Shown piece after piece: positions 12,814 to 24,884 of a stretch of 64,000 nucleotides of DNA (position 1 is the stretch's first letter; every line of letters begins with the position of its first letter). The notes beneath the pieces are model-generated. The model made no database searches and was not told where the DNA came from. It was given only the letters and a program-made list of their open reading frames with translations. The stretch is taken from positions 10,912,001 to 10,976,000 of the forward strand of contig JAKZAN010000004.1 of assembly GCA_023053545.1 (NCBI GenBank), read 5' to 3'. The DNA is from Lepidurus packardi (Eukaryota; Arthropoda; Branchiopoda; Notostraca; Triopsidae). The translations under genes were made by a program, and so were the position numbers.

Positions 12814-13647
12814 GTTGAAAGGTTTTAGCAGGCAAACTTGGACGCAGATATGTTAACAAAACTTCCCGGAAAATCGTCAACTGGTATTGAGGGTATTGCC
12901 GTTATTCCTGCTACTCCGCTTAGCAATTACGAGAATCCGCCAACAAATCCACCTTGGGTATACCCCACTCATATATTGATCCAACCGTCGTGCTCTGATC
13001 TTCTCCTTACACGAAAAAGGACAAAAGGAAGAGTTAGTCCTCCAATTGAAACCCTCTCAACACCGAAGTCAAGTCGCTGTAGCTTGTATCTTACCAATAC
13101 TTATCCTACTTTTTGAAATAAATTAAAAAAGACATTACTGCTTTCGTTGATAAATTTGTGCGAAATTGGAAGCAGTCGGCACTCTTGTTCAACAAAACGG
13201 GTTAGATAATGCCACCAAATCGCAAAACACAGCTCAAACTGTGATCAGCCCATAAATCTCAACCCAAACTAGTACCCAAATTTACGCCAAATCTTCCTCA
13301 CAAACTTTTCACTCCATGGACAAGACCTGTAAAAGATGACTGGGCCAATGCAGCTAGCTTTGGCATTGATCTTTTCAGAGGGATCGCTTCCTCTTGGCTT
13401 AGCAAGACGTCACACTATTGGCGTTTGCGCCGTCACCATCCCTCTTCACCCTCAAAATCGATGCCAGTCGAGCCTTCGTAAGCAGAAACAATTTATATAA
13501 AAAAGAAATAAGACGATTCATATAAAATACAACGGCCTTTAAGTTGGGTTATAAACCACGAGCGTAACTGGTTTTTATTGTAAAACCATAACAAAAATTG
13601 AATAAATTATGAGATTAAATAGCTAACGTCCATCACGTATCGTCATT
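12814..13647. other. Intergenic, nothing recognised
   Basis: This is upstream of the Ly6 gene and downstream of the glycine-rich protein gene. No conserved frame or RNA gene was seen. Confidence 0.4.
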
Positions 13648-14878
13648 TTAAACCCGAGGGCGGATCTTGTAAGCACTGCTGCCTTGTTTAGTCTTCTTGG
13701 GTACTTCTGAGGAATCTTCGTTGAAATTACGTACATATTTAGAGGGATACTTGTCAGTTTCCGGCGACTGTCTTGCATCGGTCGAGTAGCTGGGTACTTG
13801 ACGGGTCGGGTACCTGGGTGACTCGCTGTCGCTGGAATAAGGACGCGACGACGGGCGGTTCGACTGGTAATCAGGCTTGGGACTGTACCGATAACCACTC
13901 GGCAAGTTGGAAGAGGGCGTGTCTTCGCTGCGACTTGATTGGTAACCAGGGGCGTTGGCATTCCGCTGTGCTTTGTAGTAGTTCAAAAGGTTTTGGTATC
14001 TAGTGGCCTCAGCGAGCTTTTCGGAACTGGAAGTGCTGGAGTCTCTAACGTTGTCACTACGAGAATTGGAGCCGTATTCCTCGCGGTTATACCCACCGTA
14101 ACCTTTGGAATGGGTCAGTCCTTTCAATAAGTTCCCACCATGCTGGAGCAAGCCTTCGGCGCCGTGCTGGAACAATCCGCCACCGAATCCACCGCCATGT
14201 CCGCCGCCATGTCCGCTGCTATGTCCGCCGCCATGTCCGCTGCCATGTCCGCCGCCACCATAACCTGAACCATGCCCGCCGCCGTAGCTGCCGCCGCCGT
14301 AGCCGCCACCACCGTAGCCGCCGCCACCGTAGCTGCCGCCACCACCGTAGCTGCCGCCACCGTAGCCTGAACCAAATCCGCCGCCATATCCGGCGCCACC
14401 ATAGCCTGAACCATGTCCGGAGCCATGGGCAGTCGGGATAACACTGGCTGAAGACGAACTAGACAAAGTAATGACCCCGGAGGAGTGGCCACCTCCATAC
14501 CCACTTCCGTGTCCGCCACTTCCGTGTCCGCTACTACCACCAAGACCGCTACCATAGCCGCCGTAAATTGGAATAGTGATTTTCTTGACTTTTTCTTCAG
14601 GCGCGCTCCCTGCTCGTTTCAAGTCAGATGCCCCCTCCTCTTCTTGCTGTTCAAGTGCTCGTAAATTTGCGTACGGGTTAGGCTGGAGGTTGTAATACGG
14701 CGACATGTATTGCGAATCCTGATTAGCGTCCACACGGTCCACCATATCATATTCTTGGGCACTGGTCAATGCCAAAATGGCCAAAGACAATCCTAGAAAC
14801 CTACTGTTGAAAATATCGTCGATAGATTATGAAGTTACACCTTAACTTAACGAAAGTACACAAGATAGCTTACCGCAT
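13648..14878 (-). CDS. Secreted Gly/Ser/His-rich structural protein
   Basis: Exon 1 contributes only five coding bases (14878-14874). Exon 2 (14800-13648) restores the phase, giving about 385 residues. The start reads MRFLGLSLAILALTSAQE, a clear signal peptide with a likely cut near SAQ. After a short acidic region comes about 130 residues of GGYGSG, GGGH and SSGHGG repeats. The C-terminal half is Ser/Tyr/Pro/Asp-rich (YRYSPKPDYQSNRP, SPRYPTRQ). Such composition is typical of arthropod cuticle, silk-like or eggshell proteins, but no chitin-binding Rebers-Riddiford motif is seen, so the site of use is unknown. The repeats leave another minus-strand frame open for 143 codons, an effect of composition. 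Confidence 0.83.
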
Positions 14879-15731
14879 GGTAACAGGAGTTGTATGCAGC
14901 TTCCTTTGGTAGTTCAGACACTTGGAACACTTGGGATAAGAATGTGATGGTTCCGTCCTGATGCTTGTACCTTTTATAGATGGGTACTGAACTTGAAAAC
15001 ACCAAGCTCACAAAGAAGTTCCGCAAAAGAACAACGATCAGGAACTGGTTAGGGCAAATTGATACAGAAAGGACACAAAGGGAAGTCCATAGTTTCCAAA
15101 AATAGTCTCGGTCACTAGGGTACATAAAAACGAGACCCTTCAAACTGGTATTCTTTGCTTAATGAGGTTCTCCGTACGCATAACAAGAAGTAGAATTTTC
15201 GCGATCCATTTTGTGCTAGCTGTAACTGTTTTCGCAGTTTCTTCCTTGACTACTTAATTAGTTAACTAAATAACTGTGGGGACTTAATAGCGTGGGGACT
15301 TAATAAGTCCCCACGACACTTTTAAGGCTATATAAGTGCATGTACGATTTTAACAAGCGTGCTTAGAACTCGTTCAACTACATTATATAAGATACTTTTC
15401 TTTACGGAACTAGAGTACAAAAAATCAAAAACACCTACAAACCTGAACGAACAGCACTGACCTCCGAACACCCAATGACCCACTAGATCCTTTCTCAGAA
15501 TTCTTCAAAGTTGTCCAAAAATATCCTCCCAAACGTGCAAGCTAACCTCCTAACCTGTTCGCCTTCTCCCCCAAAAAAAGGGAGCTGATAACACGATTAT
15601 ACAAGTTCTAACCCTTCAGAAAATACCATCTTGACAGTCACTCTACGCTTGTTCTACTGGAATTTTAGAATAATTACAGAATGTTTCGGGGCAAATCAAG
15701 AAAATAAGTAAGGATCTTGCTATTAAAATTG
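14879..15731. other. Intergenic, nothing recognised
   Basis: It contains the upstream region of the glycine-rich gene and the 3' flank of the minus-strand receptor gene. A small inverted/direct repeat of GGGGACTTAATA around 15275-15315 is the only structure noted. Confidence 0.4.
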
Positions 15732-17033
15732 CTACGAGTCTGCGGATTGGAGTAGAACGATCAAGTAGGTCAGTATTGCGGAAAACATTGTCAAAAGCGT
15801 GGAATTCGTCATGGTATATAGGCCATACGGGTTCATAGATACGGAGCGACCATGCAGTCGGTTCATAAAAAGGTGGAGGATTCTATCAGCGCTATATAAG
15901 GAAGTTAGACCCGTTATGGTTAACTGCAGCTTCTCATATTGATTGGAGATGCTACTGCACAACCTGTTGAAGCAGACCATTCTCACGAGGTAGAAGATAA
16001 AGTTAATCAAGTACGAAATGTACATGGATCCGGCCACGGATTTTCTCCTGATGGTCGCGTAGCCCAGCACGCAGGTCATGAGGAAATGACCTCCTTGAAC
16101 AGCCAGAATAATCAAACTGAAAGTACGGCTGAATTGGTCTATTAGTCTTATAATGGATTCCGTTGCTAGCCATGCGTTCTGGATCTGTTCCGTTCGATCA
16201 TCAGCTACTGGAACAGCTGTTTTGGAACGTTTCCTCGCAAAATTAGCTTGAGCTGATGAAACAACTCCACTTTCTGGTAGAAATATACCGATGTTAGACA
16301 GATGGGTTGTCGCCCAGTCCGAACGAGCGGCAGGATCCATTTGCAGTAGTGGTAGTACCCGGTATGTGGAATCCAAGGTTTTGTTGATGTGGGCGAAGGA
16401 CAACGACAGGTAGTAGCACAAGATACCGATCCCGAGTTCCCCCAAAATGATAAACACCCATCCATATGTGATATGGAGGGTATGCAAGAAAATCGCTACG
16501 GCGCCAAGAAATCCTGAACTGAAGTGCGGCTCGTAAGTGAGTAACCCAGCTGTAGGGTTCGAAACGACGTAGCTGACGACCGATACAATAGAGGCGATCC
16601 CCATGATGGCGTACAAGACAAACATAAGTCCTAAATATTTAGCAGATCTCTCAGAGCAACTGAGCCGGTGGCTGAAGTACAAACGATCCCAGATGGTGAA
16701 CAGGGTTCTAATGGAGCGGCTTTTGAAGGCAAAGAAGAGATGGGTAATGACAGCAGGGTAAATAGACATACACCAGATTGTTCCGTCTATGAAGATAACC
16801 ACCATTCCTAATTCTTGACCGGGATCGTTGGCGTGGGCAAATAAACCCCAATATACATGACCTACGACGCCTAAAACTACGGTCATGGTAATCAATCCTC
16901 GGATGAGGTGAAACCAATGGGAAGCTCGGTTGGGAGGGACTACAAGTGGAGTTTGGACTGCCCAACAATCCGGCAAACCTACCAAACTAGTTATACACAC
17001 CACAGGTTTTAAGAAGGTTAGAAACGGTAACAT
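15732..17033 (-). CDS. Gustatory-receptor-like seven-transmembrane protein (receptor A)
   Basis: This single-exon gene of 433 residues has several hydrophobic segments (for example LITMTVVLGVVGHVYWGLF, YLINFIFYLVRMVCFN). Its C-terminus (NPYGLYTMTNSTLLTMFSAI followed by LTYLIVLLQS) carries the GR-family signature TYhhhhhQF with the last residue changed to Ser. Arthropod gustatory receptors are ligand-gated cation channels with an intracellular N-terminus. It is the only receptor on the minus strand and is separated from the plus-strand array by Rab35. It is divergent from the other six, with only the C-terminal motif obviously shared. The ligand cannot be inferred. Confidence 0.88.
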   Translation of the reverse strand: MLPFLTFLKPVVCITSLVGLPDCWAVQTPLVVPPNRASHWFHLIRGLITMTVVLGVVGHVYWGLFAHANDPGQELGMVVIFIDGTIWCMSIYPAVITHLFFAFKSRSIRTLFTIWDRLYFSHRLSCSERSAKYLGLMFVLYAIMGIASIVSVVSYVVSNPTAGLLTYEPHFSSGFLGAVAIFLHTLHITYGWVFIILGELGIGILCYYLSLSFAHINKTLDSTYRVLPLLQMDPAARSDWATTHLSNIGIFLPESGVVSSAQANFARKRSKTAVPVADDRTEQIQNAWLATESIIRLIDQFSRTFSLIILAVQGGHFLMTCVLGYATIRRKSVAGSMYISYLINFIFYLVRMVCFNRLCSSISNQYEKLQLTITGLTSLYSADRILHLFMNRLHGRSVSMNPYGLYTMTNSTLLTMFSAILTYLIVLLQSADS

Positions 17034-19520
17034 TTTCCGAATCTTTAGAGAGACAAGTGACTACAACCTTGCTCCAGAACAACCTAACAAACAATTGAAG
17101 GCAAGTTTAGGTCACACTGGATAGAGTACCATCCCTACCATGTATCAGGTCAAGGTACTTTGGGTGTAGGTATTGTACGCATGCGATTCGATTTGGTTCA
17201 GCTTGAAAGGTGCTTTTTCGTGGCTTCCTGAAGGATATAAGGGTAAGAAAGAACATAAGAAAAATGCTTAGTCACGTACAATAAGCGTTCTAGCTGTGAC
17301 AAAAAAATGACAAAGGAGACAAGGATGACCCTGGACCAAACCTATCATTTTGATGGTGATTGGGTACACCTACGCACGCAACAAGTTATTCCTGGGGAGA
17401 GTAAGTACGCCAATGGACAGATATTACCCCATAATGTCTCTTGTGCAAAAATGAATGTGCAAAAAACACATTACTTTGTAAACAATAACCGTTAGTAATA
17501 CCTTCGAGTGATCAGATGTGTTACGAGAAGACCTTTTGTTTCGTTTTATGTAGTGAAGGGAAAGCGGCACATGTCATAAAACGAGCCAAAGTGAGTTGAC
17601 ATATGTACTAATCTAAGAATTGTTCTTTGCACTTCACTTACCCTCGGTCACTCCTTCAACAAAATTTGAAGGGTATTACGTGAGTGCACTCACATCATAG
17701 TGTACTGTCATGTACTCATGAGTTTGTGACAATTCTAGCGATCCTAGCAACATAATGCTTTCAATGCTATAATGTATGTGTGAAGTATTTGTATTACAAT
17801 AAATGAAATATGAATCCGTACACAAATCAGTTTTAGCTACATTGGGTTAACCTAATTAGGCGTTTCTGCAGAAATAGTACCCGAATTATGCCAACCTACG
17901 TATCACGTGTGTTTTTGTTTACCTTTAGCATATCACGAGTTGTGTAAGTCAGATAATTGCTGTAAGTATATTGTGTATTGTAAGATAATTGTGTAAGTCA
18001 GATAATTGGTACTACTGCATACCAAAAAGTACAGTGCTGTAATGCCTCTATACAGGCATTAGTTTATAGTACATCTAAAGCTACTTGTCTTGGGAAATGA
18101 ACAGCCTGAACTTGGGCACAAATTCAGTTTATTCTTTTGCGGTCGAGTGAACTTTTGCAGGGCTTTTTATATGCTATCGTCAATCACCAAAAGGAGAAGG
18201 GTACTTCTGTTGAAGGAATGCATTCCAAATATTACGGAATCCTAACTCCCATTGTTCTGCTTCTTACTGACTCCAGCAGTTAGTAGAATAACGCCGTACG
18301 TTATCATTCTCAACAACGCTTTTATTTATTTCAAATGGAAAATTACATTTGTTTAGAGTTTGAATTTGAAGTTTTTTTTAAATCTTTCACCGTAAATTCC
18401 GCACTTACTTCGAATGATATGAACTCTTACGCTGCCTTTTCTCCACAGAAGAAGAAAGTTTCAGTAAATTCTTTCGAAGCAATACAATAGTTCAATAGTA
18501 CGAAAAGTACTTATAAACCGAATTTTGAAACGGCTGCAAACCCTGGTAAACAACATGGCAGAAAGTGTCGCAATGGTCGCTAGTTACTAAAAAACCCCGC
18601 TAATTATGAAATGGGATTGGGGCAGTAAGCAAAAACTGCCCTTTGAAGCCACTCAGGCCTGATTATACGCCCAGACGAAACTATGTACGCAGTTAGTGAT
18701 AAGTTTTAATTTTCAAACTTCTTCTACCAAGATTACAATTTTCCAACATCTCAATTATAAACTCATAAATCAAAGTCCCAACTTCTACGATAACTTTATT
18801 TCGCATTTGAATTGGGATGAATAAGATATGCTGAACGATCTGACTATCTTTCTAGCGTTTCTAAAACGTGTTACAGGTGGGGATAATCCACAACGCAAAA
18901 CCGGAAGCTGTGGTCCCCGTAATGATGCACACTGAACATTCGACATGCACAAGCTAAAGAAAAATAGAGAAAAAAAAATCAGGAAAACTTGTTTTAAAGC
19001 TTAACATTCCAAAAACAACGCGCATCAAGATCGGAACACCCTTATTAACAAAATCATGATGTGTGGAAACTAAACTGCTTCTTTAAAAAAAATAATAAAA
19101 AAATATGATAAATCAGCCTGCTTGAAGATTTCCCCACTTTGAGCCCACCAAAGCCTACCAAATCTTGTTTGTGTGACTGGCTACGCGAAACGTTCTTCAA
19201 TTGCACTACCGAAACAACATGGTCCGGGAGATCAATCACACGGCTCATCAGTAAGTGAATTCACGACAACTTTCTCCCAAATGGCGATTTGAATCTTGCC
19301 ACGTACAAACTCGAATGAATGAACCAGTTCTACCAGCTTCTTTCGTCTTTTTTTAAATCCACTATGTACACCAGGATGTCATGATTTGAGCTCAGGTGGA
19401 CATGTGCGTGTCTTCCAGCCCCTTTCTTTTGAACCAGACTTGAGTTAACAGTTCAACGCTTGCCGAAAATCACACAAACTTATTCAAGCGATACGAATGG
19501 CTTACTTTCCTTTCGGCAAG
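17034..19520. other. 2.5-kb intergenic region, nothing recognised
   Basis: No gene is supported. It holds the upstream region of receptor A and the 3' flank of Rab35. Near 17941-18010 the motif GTAAGTCAGATAATTG occurs twice as a local direct repeat. Confidence 0.4.
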
Positions 19521-20413
<893 letters not shown>

Positions 20414-21300
20414 CGTTACAATTGGCTTATGATAACTGGCCTTTCAAATTGTTCAGATCGGATCAGTTCACAGTTCAATAGTCGAATTGGAAGCCAGAAG
20501 CAAAAGGCGATGCAAAAAACCACACCAGAATACGCCAATTATAAAAACGGAAGCAAAATGCTCACTACACGAACGTAGTTCAGGCTTTATAAGCCATGAC
20601 TGAGCTACAGCAATACGTAAACGATTAAAACATAAATCCTCGCTGAAATTTCAAAGAATGCACTTAAATTTAAGGCTTCTTAAAAGATGACTAATTATGC
20701 CTGCAGGAGACCCGCCCCCGTGATCTTCCACAGCTTTACAAGAAAAACACTTCCAAGATTGGCCGCTAGATAACGCTACTGAACTTCTGAAAAATATATT
20801 TAGATAAGCCCAACTAATTAGGGTGACCAAATACTCCTTGAGTTCAAAACGGGGCATTTGAATCTCAAAACGGACAATATGTTTTCAGAAAAAAAAACGG
20901 AAAATGTACTGAACTTACCACTTTAATGAACTTAAACTCCTTTTGAAGATCGTTATTAAAAGTAATTAAACGTTATTTTTAGCTTCTACTCTTTCTCAGC
21001 CTCGAGAACGGCGGGGAAAAAAATTTCTTACGAGCCCAAACGGTGAGTTCAATCAGAAAGGAAGGCGCGGTGCTTAACAGTCGGTCTACTACTGCAATTC
21101 ATGACTTTGACAAAGGACTTCAGTACAGTAATAGTCATTTATTATTAATGAAAGTGGAAGTAGGTTTAGTCTTTCTTTTGAAAAACGGGAAAAAAAACGG
21201 CATTTTGATAAATTTCGTTTTAGCTTTCACTAAAACGAGCACTTAACTGAATTGCAGAAAGATAGCATTTGTGTATGCAGCAAACAATTAAACGTTATTT
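20414..21300. other. Intergenic between divergent Rab35 and receptor B genes
   Basis: Divergent promoters are expected here, but no motif stands out. No coding exon is supported. Confidence 0.4.
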
Positions 21301-21315
21301 GTTGTGGATACGAAG
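21301..21315 (+). promoter_or_regulatory. Leader block conserved upstream of receptors B, C, D and E
   Basis: GTTGTGGATACGAAG lies about 100 bp before the receptor B start. The same or a near copy lies at 23062-23076 (receptor C), 24789-24804 (D) and 27160-27174 (E), each about 80-100 bp before the aligned start codon. It may be a core promoter/initiator element or part of the leader. Conservation could also just reflect recent duplication. Confidence 0.5.
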
Positions 21316-21415
21316 AGAACGTATGAGAAACTCTTCAAATCGTTAAATGCAGTTGACGAAAATTCGAGTGAAAGCCGGCAGTGGGAATTCACAACTCAGA
21401 CCAGAAGGTTTCAAA

Positions 21416-22666
21416 ATGAAGCTAGACATTCTTTCGAGCTTTGAATTGAAATCAACAGTTCATCCATTGTTTCGCGTATTGAGGCCAATACAGATTCTCA
21501 CCAAGGTGCTCCTCTTCATACCAGAATGGATTAACAAACCGGAAGCATTCCAACCGAAATCTGTTACAGAAATCATCTTATTGAGCTTTAGCTGGGTATT
21601 GGCAGCAGGCGATGCAAGTTTGCTGGGCTACGGAATGTATTCCTTCGTACAATCAGTTGGGAACAAAGTAGAAATTTTGAGAATACTCAATCCGTTATTG
21701 TGGGTACTCTGGAATTCCACGTCCCTTATCACTCACGTGTTTATACTATGTAACTTAACACGATTGCCAGCCTTTTTTTGCTCACTGAAAGATTTCACCC
21801 CTCGACACGTACTCTTGCAACGATATAAAGTTAAGTGTAATTTTAAAGTTATAACAGGACTTTACTTTGTTTTTATTGTTATGCAACTGGTATCCAACTT
21901 GGGGCTGATATTCTTCATGATGGATAATTTAGATGTTCCTCCTCTTGTGTCATCTATTTCCTTTTTTAGAAATGGTCACCTGCTTTATGTCGTTATTGGC
22001 TTACAATTTTACATTGGAATCTATTCAAGTGTTGGCATACTTACCGTAGATCTAGGAGTAGGCTTCGTTTTTTATTACTTGGGAATTCGATTTCGCTTTT
22101 TGTCCCTGTACTTGCAAGATTGCTGTTCAAATGTCCGACAAGACTCGAAAAATCACCCTGTAACGCAAGCCATTCCATCGATTTGGCAAACTTACGAAGA
22201 TATCTTAAAGCTTTTGGAAAATGGAAGCTCTTTATTTGGGCCGTTAGTGTTGATCAATCAACTGAACCACTTGATCAGCACCACGGTCTTCACGTATGCG
22301 GGAATGCGCAGCACTTCCACCTTGACTATGACAAGTGCCGTGGTTTATGTAGCGAATTGGATCCTGTTCAACTTTCGTTCTATAGTGTTCAACATCCTAG
22401 TCAGTCAAGTAAATATTGAACACGACAAAATGCAACAGACCTTAGCTCGGTTAGCTGCAACGTATAGCGAACTGGATCTACAAGACAGTCCGAAACAAGC
22501 CAAGGAATACTCTGTGGTGAAAAACCTGTTGAATCGCGTGCAGAACCATGTAGTAGCCGTGAGTCCATTAGGCTTGTATAAAGTCACTTCTGGTACTCTA
22601 TGCATTATGGGAGGCACCCTAACCGCCTATTTAGTGGTACTCTTACAATCAAGCTTCTCTGCCTGA
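21416..22666 (+). CDS. Gustatory-receptor-like protein (receptor B)
   Basis: This single-exon gene has about 416 residues. The start at 21416 (MKLDILSS) was chosen because it aligns with the ATGAAG starts of receptors C and E. An in-frame ATG at 21347 would add 23 residues. Paralogue blocks include HPLFRVLRPIQILTKV near the N-terminus, DLGVGFVFYYLGIRFRFLSLY in the middle, and a C-terminal pore/TM7 region (VQNHVVAVSPLGLYKVT, then LTAYLVVLLQS). The last motif is a variant of TYhhhhhQF with Ala for Thr and Ser for Phe. It heads the tandem plus-strand array and is closest to receptor C. Ligand unknown. Confidence 0.87.
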   Translation: MKLDILSSFELKSTVHPLFRVLRPIQILTKVLLFIPEWINKPEAFQPKSVTEIILLSFSWVLAAGDASLLGYGMYSFVQSVGNKVEILRILNPLLWVLWNSTSLITHVFILCNLTRLPAFFCSLKDFTPRHVLLQRYKVKCNFKVITGLYFVFIVMQLVSNLGLIFFMMDNLDVPPLVSSISFFRNGHLLYVVIGLQFYIGIYSSVGILTVDLGVGFVFYYLGIRFRFLSLYLQDCCSNVRQDSKNHPVTQAIPSIWQTYEDILKLLENGSSLFGPLVLINQLNHLISTTVFTYAGMRSTSTLTMTSAVVYVANWILFNFRSIVFNILVSQVNIEHDKMQQTLARLAATYSELDLQDSPKQAKEYSVVKNLLNRVQNHVVAVSPLGLYKVTSGTLCIMGGTLTAYLVVLLQSSFSA

Positions 22667-23154
22667 TAGCTGTATTGCAGTTGTGAAATAATCTATAGGT
22701 CCATTAACCACACCTTTCATTACTACCAATGTTATTAAAACTAAAAGGCTTGTGTACAGAAACACCTTTAATACGCAAGTTGGATCGATTTTTTATCAAG
22801 AAAATTATTGTTATATTACCCATCAAGTCTTGGGTAGCTACCTACGATCTTAATATCGCTTACGCACACTCCGTCCAACCCACCTCACACTCTTTTCCGC
22901 CCCCATATTCCGACCCTGACATTAAGACCGATATGGAGAAATTCAGTAAAGTCGAAGTAATAGAGCGAACTCAATGGATATAAGTTTTTTGTGAGCTTAA
23001 GTTAAAAAGCCTTTAATTATATTCTAAGAAGTCCGTAATTAAATTGTAATTGCCTTTCTGTGTTGTAGACACGAAGTAGACATACAAACCCATCTCAATC
23101 GGTCTTTAGTGCAGTTCGGAAAAATTTATCCGGTCAAAAACATAATTTACGACA

Positions 23155-24396
23155 ATGAAGAGCAATTATGTCAAGCCACTGCCAGTAAAACCCACAATTC
23201 ATCATCTATTTCGTGTATTAAGACCAATACAGGTCATTTCGAGGGTGATTTACTGCGTACCAGAATGGATTGACAACTCAAACTCATTCCAACACGGATC
23301 TGTTACACACATTTTCTTATTAAGCTTCAGCTGGCTTTTGGCGATTGGTCAAGCAAGTATATTGGCCTACGGTGTATATTCCTTCATAGATTTAATTGGA
23401 AAGAATGCTAATCTATTAGAAACATTGAATCCGTTGCTATGGGTACTCTGGAACTCCACGTCCTTGTTTATTCACATATTTGTATTGTGCAACTTTAAGC
23501 GTTTACTAGCATTGTTTAGCTCCATAAAGAAATTCACCGCTCGGCGCGCCCTCTTGCAGAGATATGAAGTTATCTGTAATGTTAAAATTGTGATGTCACT
23601 TTATGTGGCGCATAGCCTTATTCAACTTATGTCTGGAATAGGCTTGGTTTTCTTCATGATCGATACTCCACATATTCCTCCACTCCTAACATCATTTCCC
23701 ATGTTCACAACTGGTATTTTGTGGTACGTCGCAATAGGGATACAAACATACAGCGGAATTTATGCAACGGTTGGGTTAACTACTGCCGACCTTGGTATAG
23801 GCTTCGTTTTCTATTACTTGGGCCTTCGATTCCGTGTTTTGAGCCTGTACTCTCAAGACTGTTCCTCGTTAATCCAGAAAGATTCCTTCCATCCTATAAC
23901 GCGAGGCATTCCAACGATCTGGAAAACTTACGAAGATATTATCAAGCTGCTGGAGGATGCCAGTTCTTTGCTTGGATGTTTGGTAATCTTCAATCAACTG
24001 AATCATTTGATTGGGACTGCAGTCTTTACGTATGCTGGGATATGCAATGCTCTTACAATGACTATGGCAAGTGTCACGAATTATATCTCAAATTTGATCG
24101 TCTTCTACTTCCGTTCTGTAGTGTTCAACACCTTAGTCAGTCAAGTGAACGTTGAACATAACAAAGTGCAGCATGCGTTAGCGCATTTGGCTGCAACGTA
24201 CCACGAAATAGATATCCATGACAATCCTCAACAAGCTAAGGAATATGTAATGGTCAAGGACTTGCTGAATCGCGTGCAGAACCATGTGGTAGCCGTTAGT
24301 CCATTCGGATTGTATAGTGTCACTACTGCTACTCTTTGCACCATGGGAAGTACGGTTTCCGCCTATTTGGTAGTGCTCCTACAAACCAAAACTTAA
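23155..24396 (+). CDS. Gustatory-receptor-like protein (receptor C)
   Basis: This single-exon gene of 413 residues begins MKSNYVKPLPVKP. It shares HHLFRVLRPIQVISRV, a transmembrane block with LNPLLWVLWNSTSLFIH, TADLGIGFVFYYLGLRFRVL and a C-terminus VQNHVVAVSPFGLYSVTT then SAYLVVLLQ with receptor B. It lies 488 bp downstream of receptor B on the same strand, a typical spacing for tandem duplicates with separate promoters. The conserved leader block is present upstream (GTTGTAGACACGAAG at 23062). Confidence 0.88.
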   Translation: MKSNYVKPLPVKPTIHHLFRVLRPIQVISRVIYCVPEWIDNSNSFQHGSVTHIFLLSFSWLLAIGQASILAYGVYSFIDLIGKNANLLETLNPLLWVLWNSTSLFIHIFVLCNFKRLLALFSSIKKFTARRALLQRYEVICNVKIVMSLYVAHSLIQLMSGIGLVFFMIDTPHIPPLLTSFPMFTTGILWYVAIGIQTYSGIYATVGLTTADLGIGFVFYYLGLRFRVLSLYSQDCSSLIQKDSFHPITRGIPTIWKTYEDIIKLLEDASSLLGCLVIFNQLNHLIGTAVFTYAGICNALTMTMASVTNYISNLIVFYFRSVVFNTLVSQVNVEHNKVQHALAHLAATYHEIDIHDNPQQAKEYVMVKDLLNRVQNHVVAVSPFGLYSVTTATLCTMGSTVSAYLVVLLQTKT

Positions 24397-24884
24397 TGCC
24401 AGATCTGTTTAAAATCTGTATTGAATTCCACTTAATGTTTCGATAAGGCTAAACACTCCTTTTTAATGTTATCAGTCTTGAACCAAACTATAGAAAGTTC
24501 CACTATGACATTAGTGTAGAAACGTATTGCTTCGAACCCCACAGCAAAATTGACTTCAGCAATTCTTTCTTGTATGGAACTACCCATTAGCATGTAATCC
24601 AAACTTAAACTGTGTGTAATGTTTTAGTACCTTGCACGCATGATGTTCAACCCATTTCATAATAGTAGCCTACCAAGACAAAAAATACAGACAAATAAAA
24701 GCTAGCATGCCATAGTAACGTTCAACTAATGGAGCACTTTTGTTGACAAGAATGCCATGGTATTCAATTTGTAACTGCCCTTTTCTTTGTTGTGGATAAA
24801 AAAGAAGAAACGAATATAGAATACAACTACATTTTTAAAGCAGTACGACTTAGTCTCTTGGACAAGGAAGAAGACTTCAATAAA

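Noticed and set aside
13623..14555. Additional long open frames in the other frames of the glycine-rich gene
   Set aside because: They come from the GC-rich, stop-poor repeat composition. Only one frame has a signal peptide and a spliced start.
22729..22983. 84-codon frame after receptor B
   Set aside because: It lies in the flank shared with the relic at 26743-27030 but is not open there, so it is not conserved as protein.
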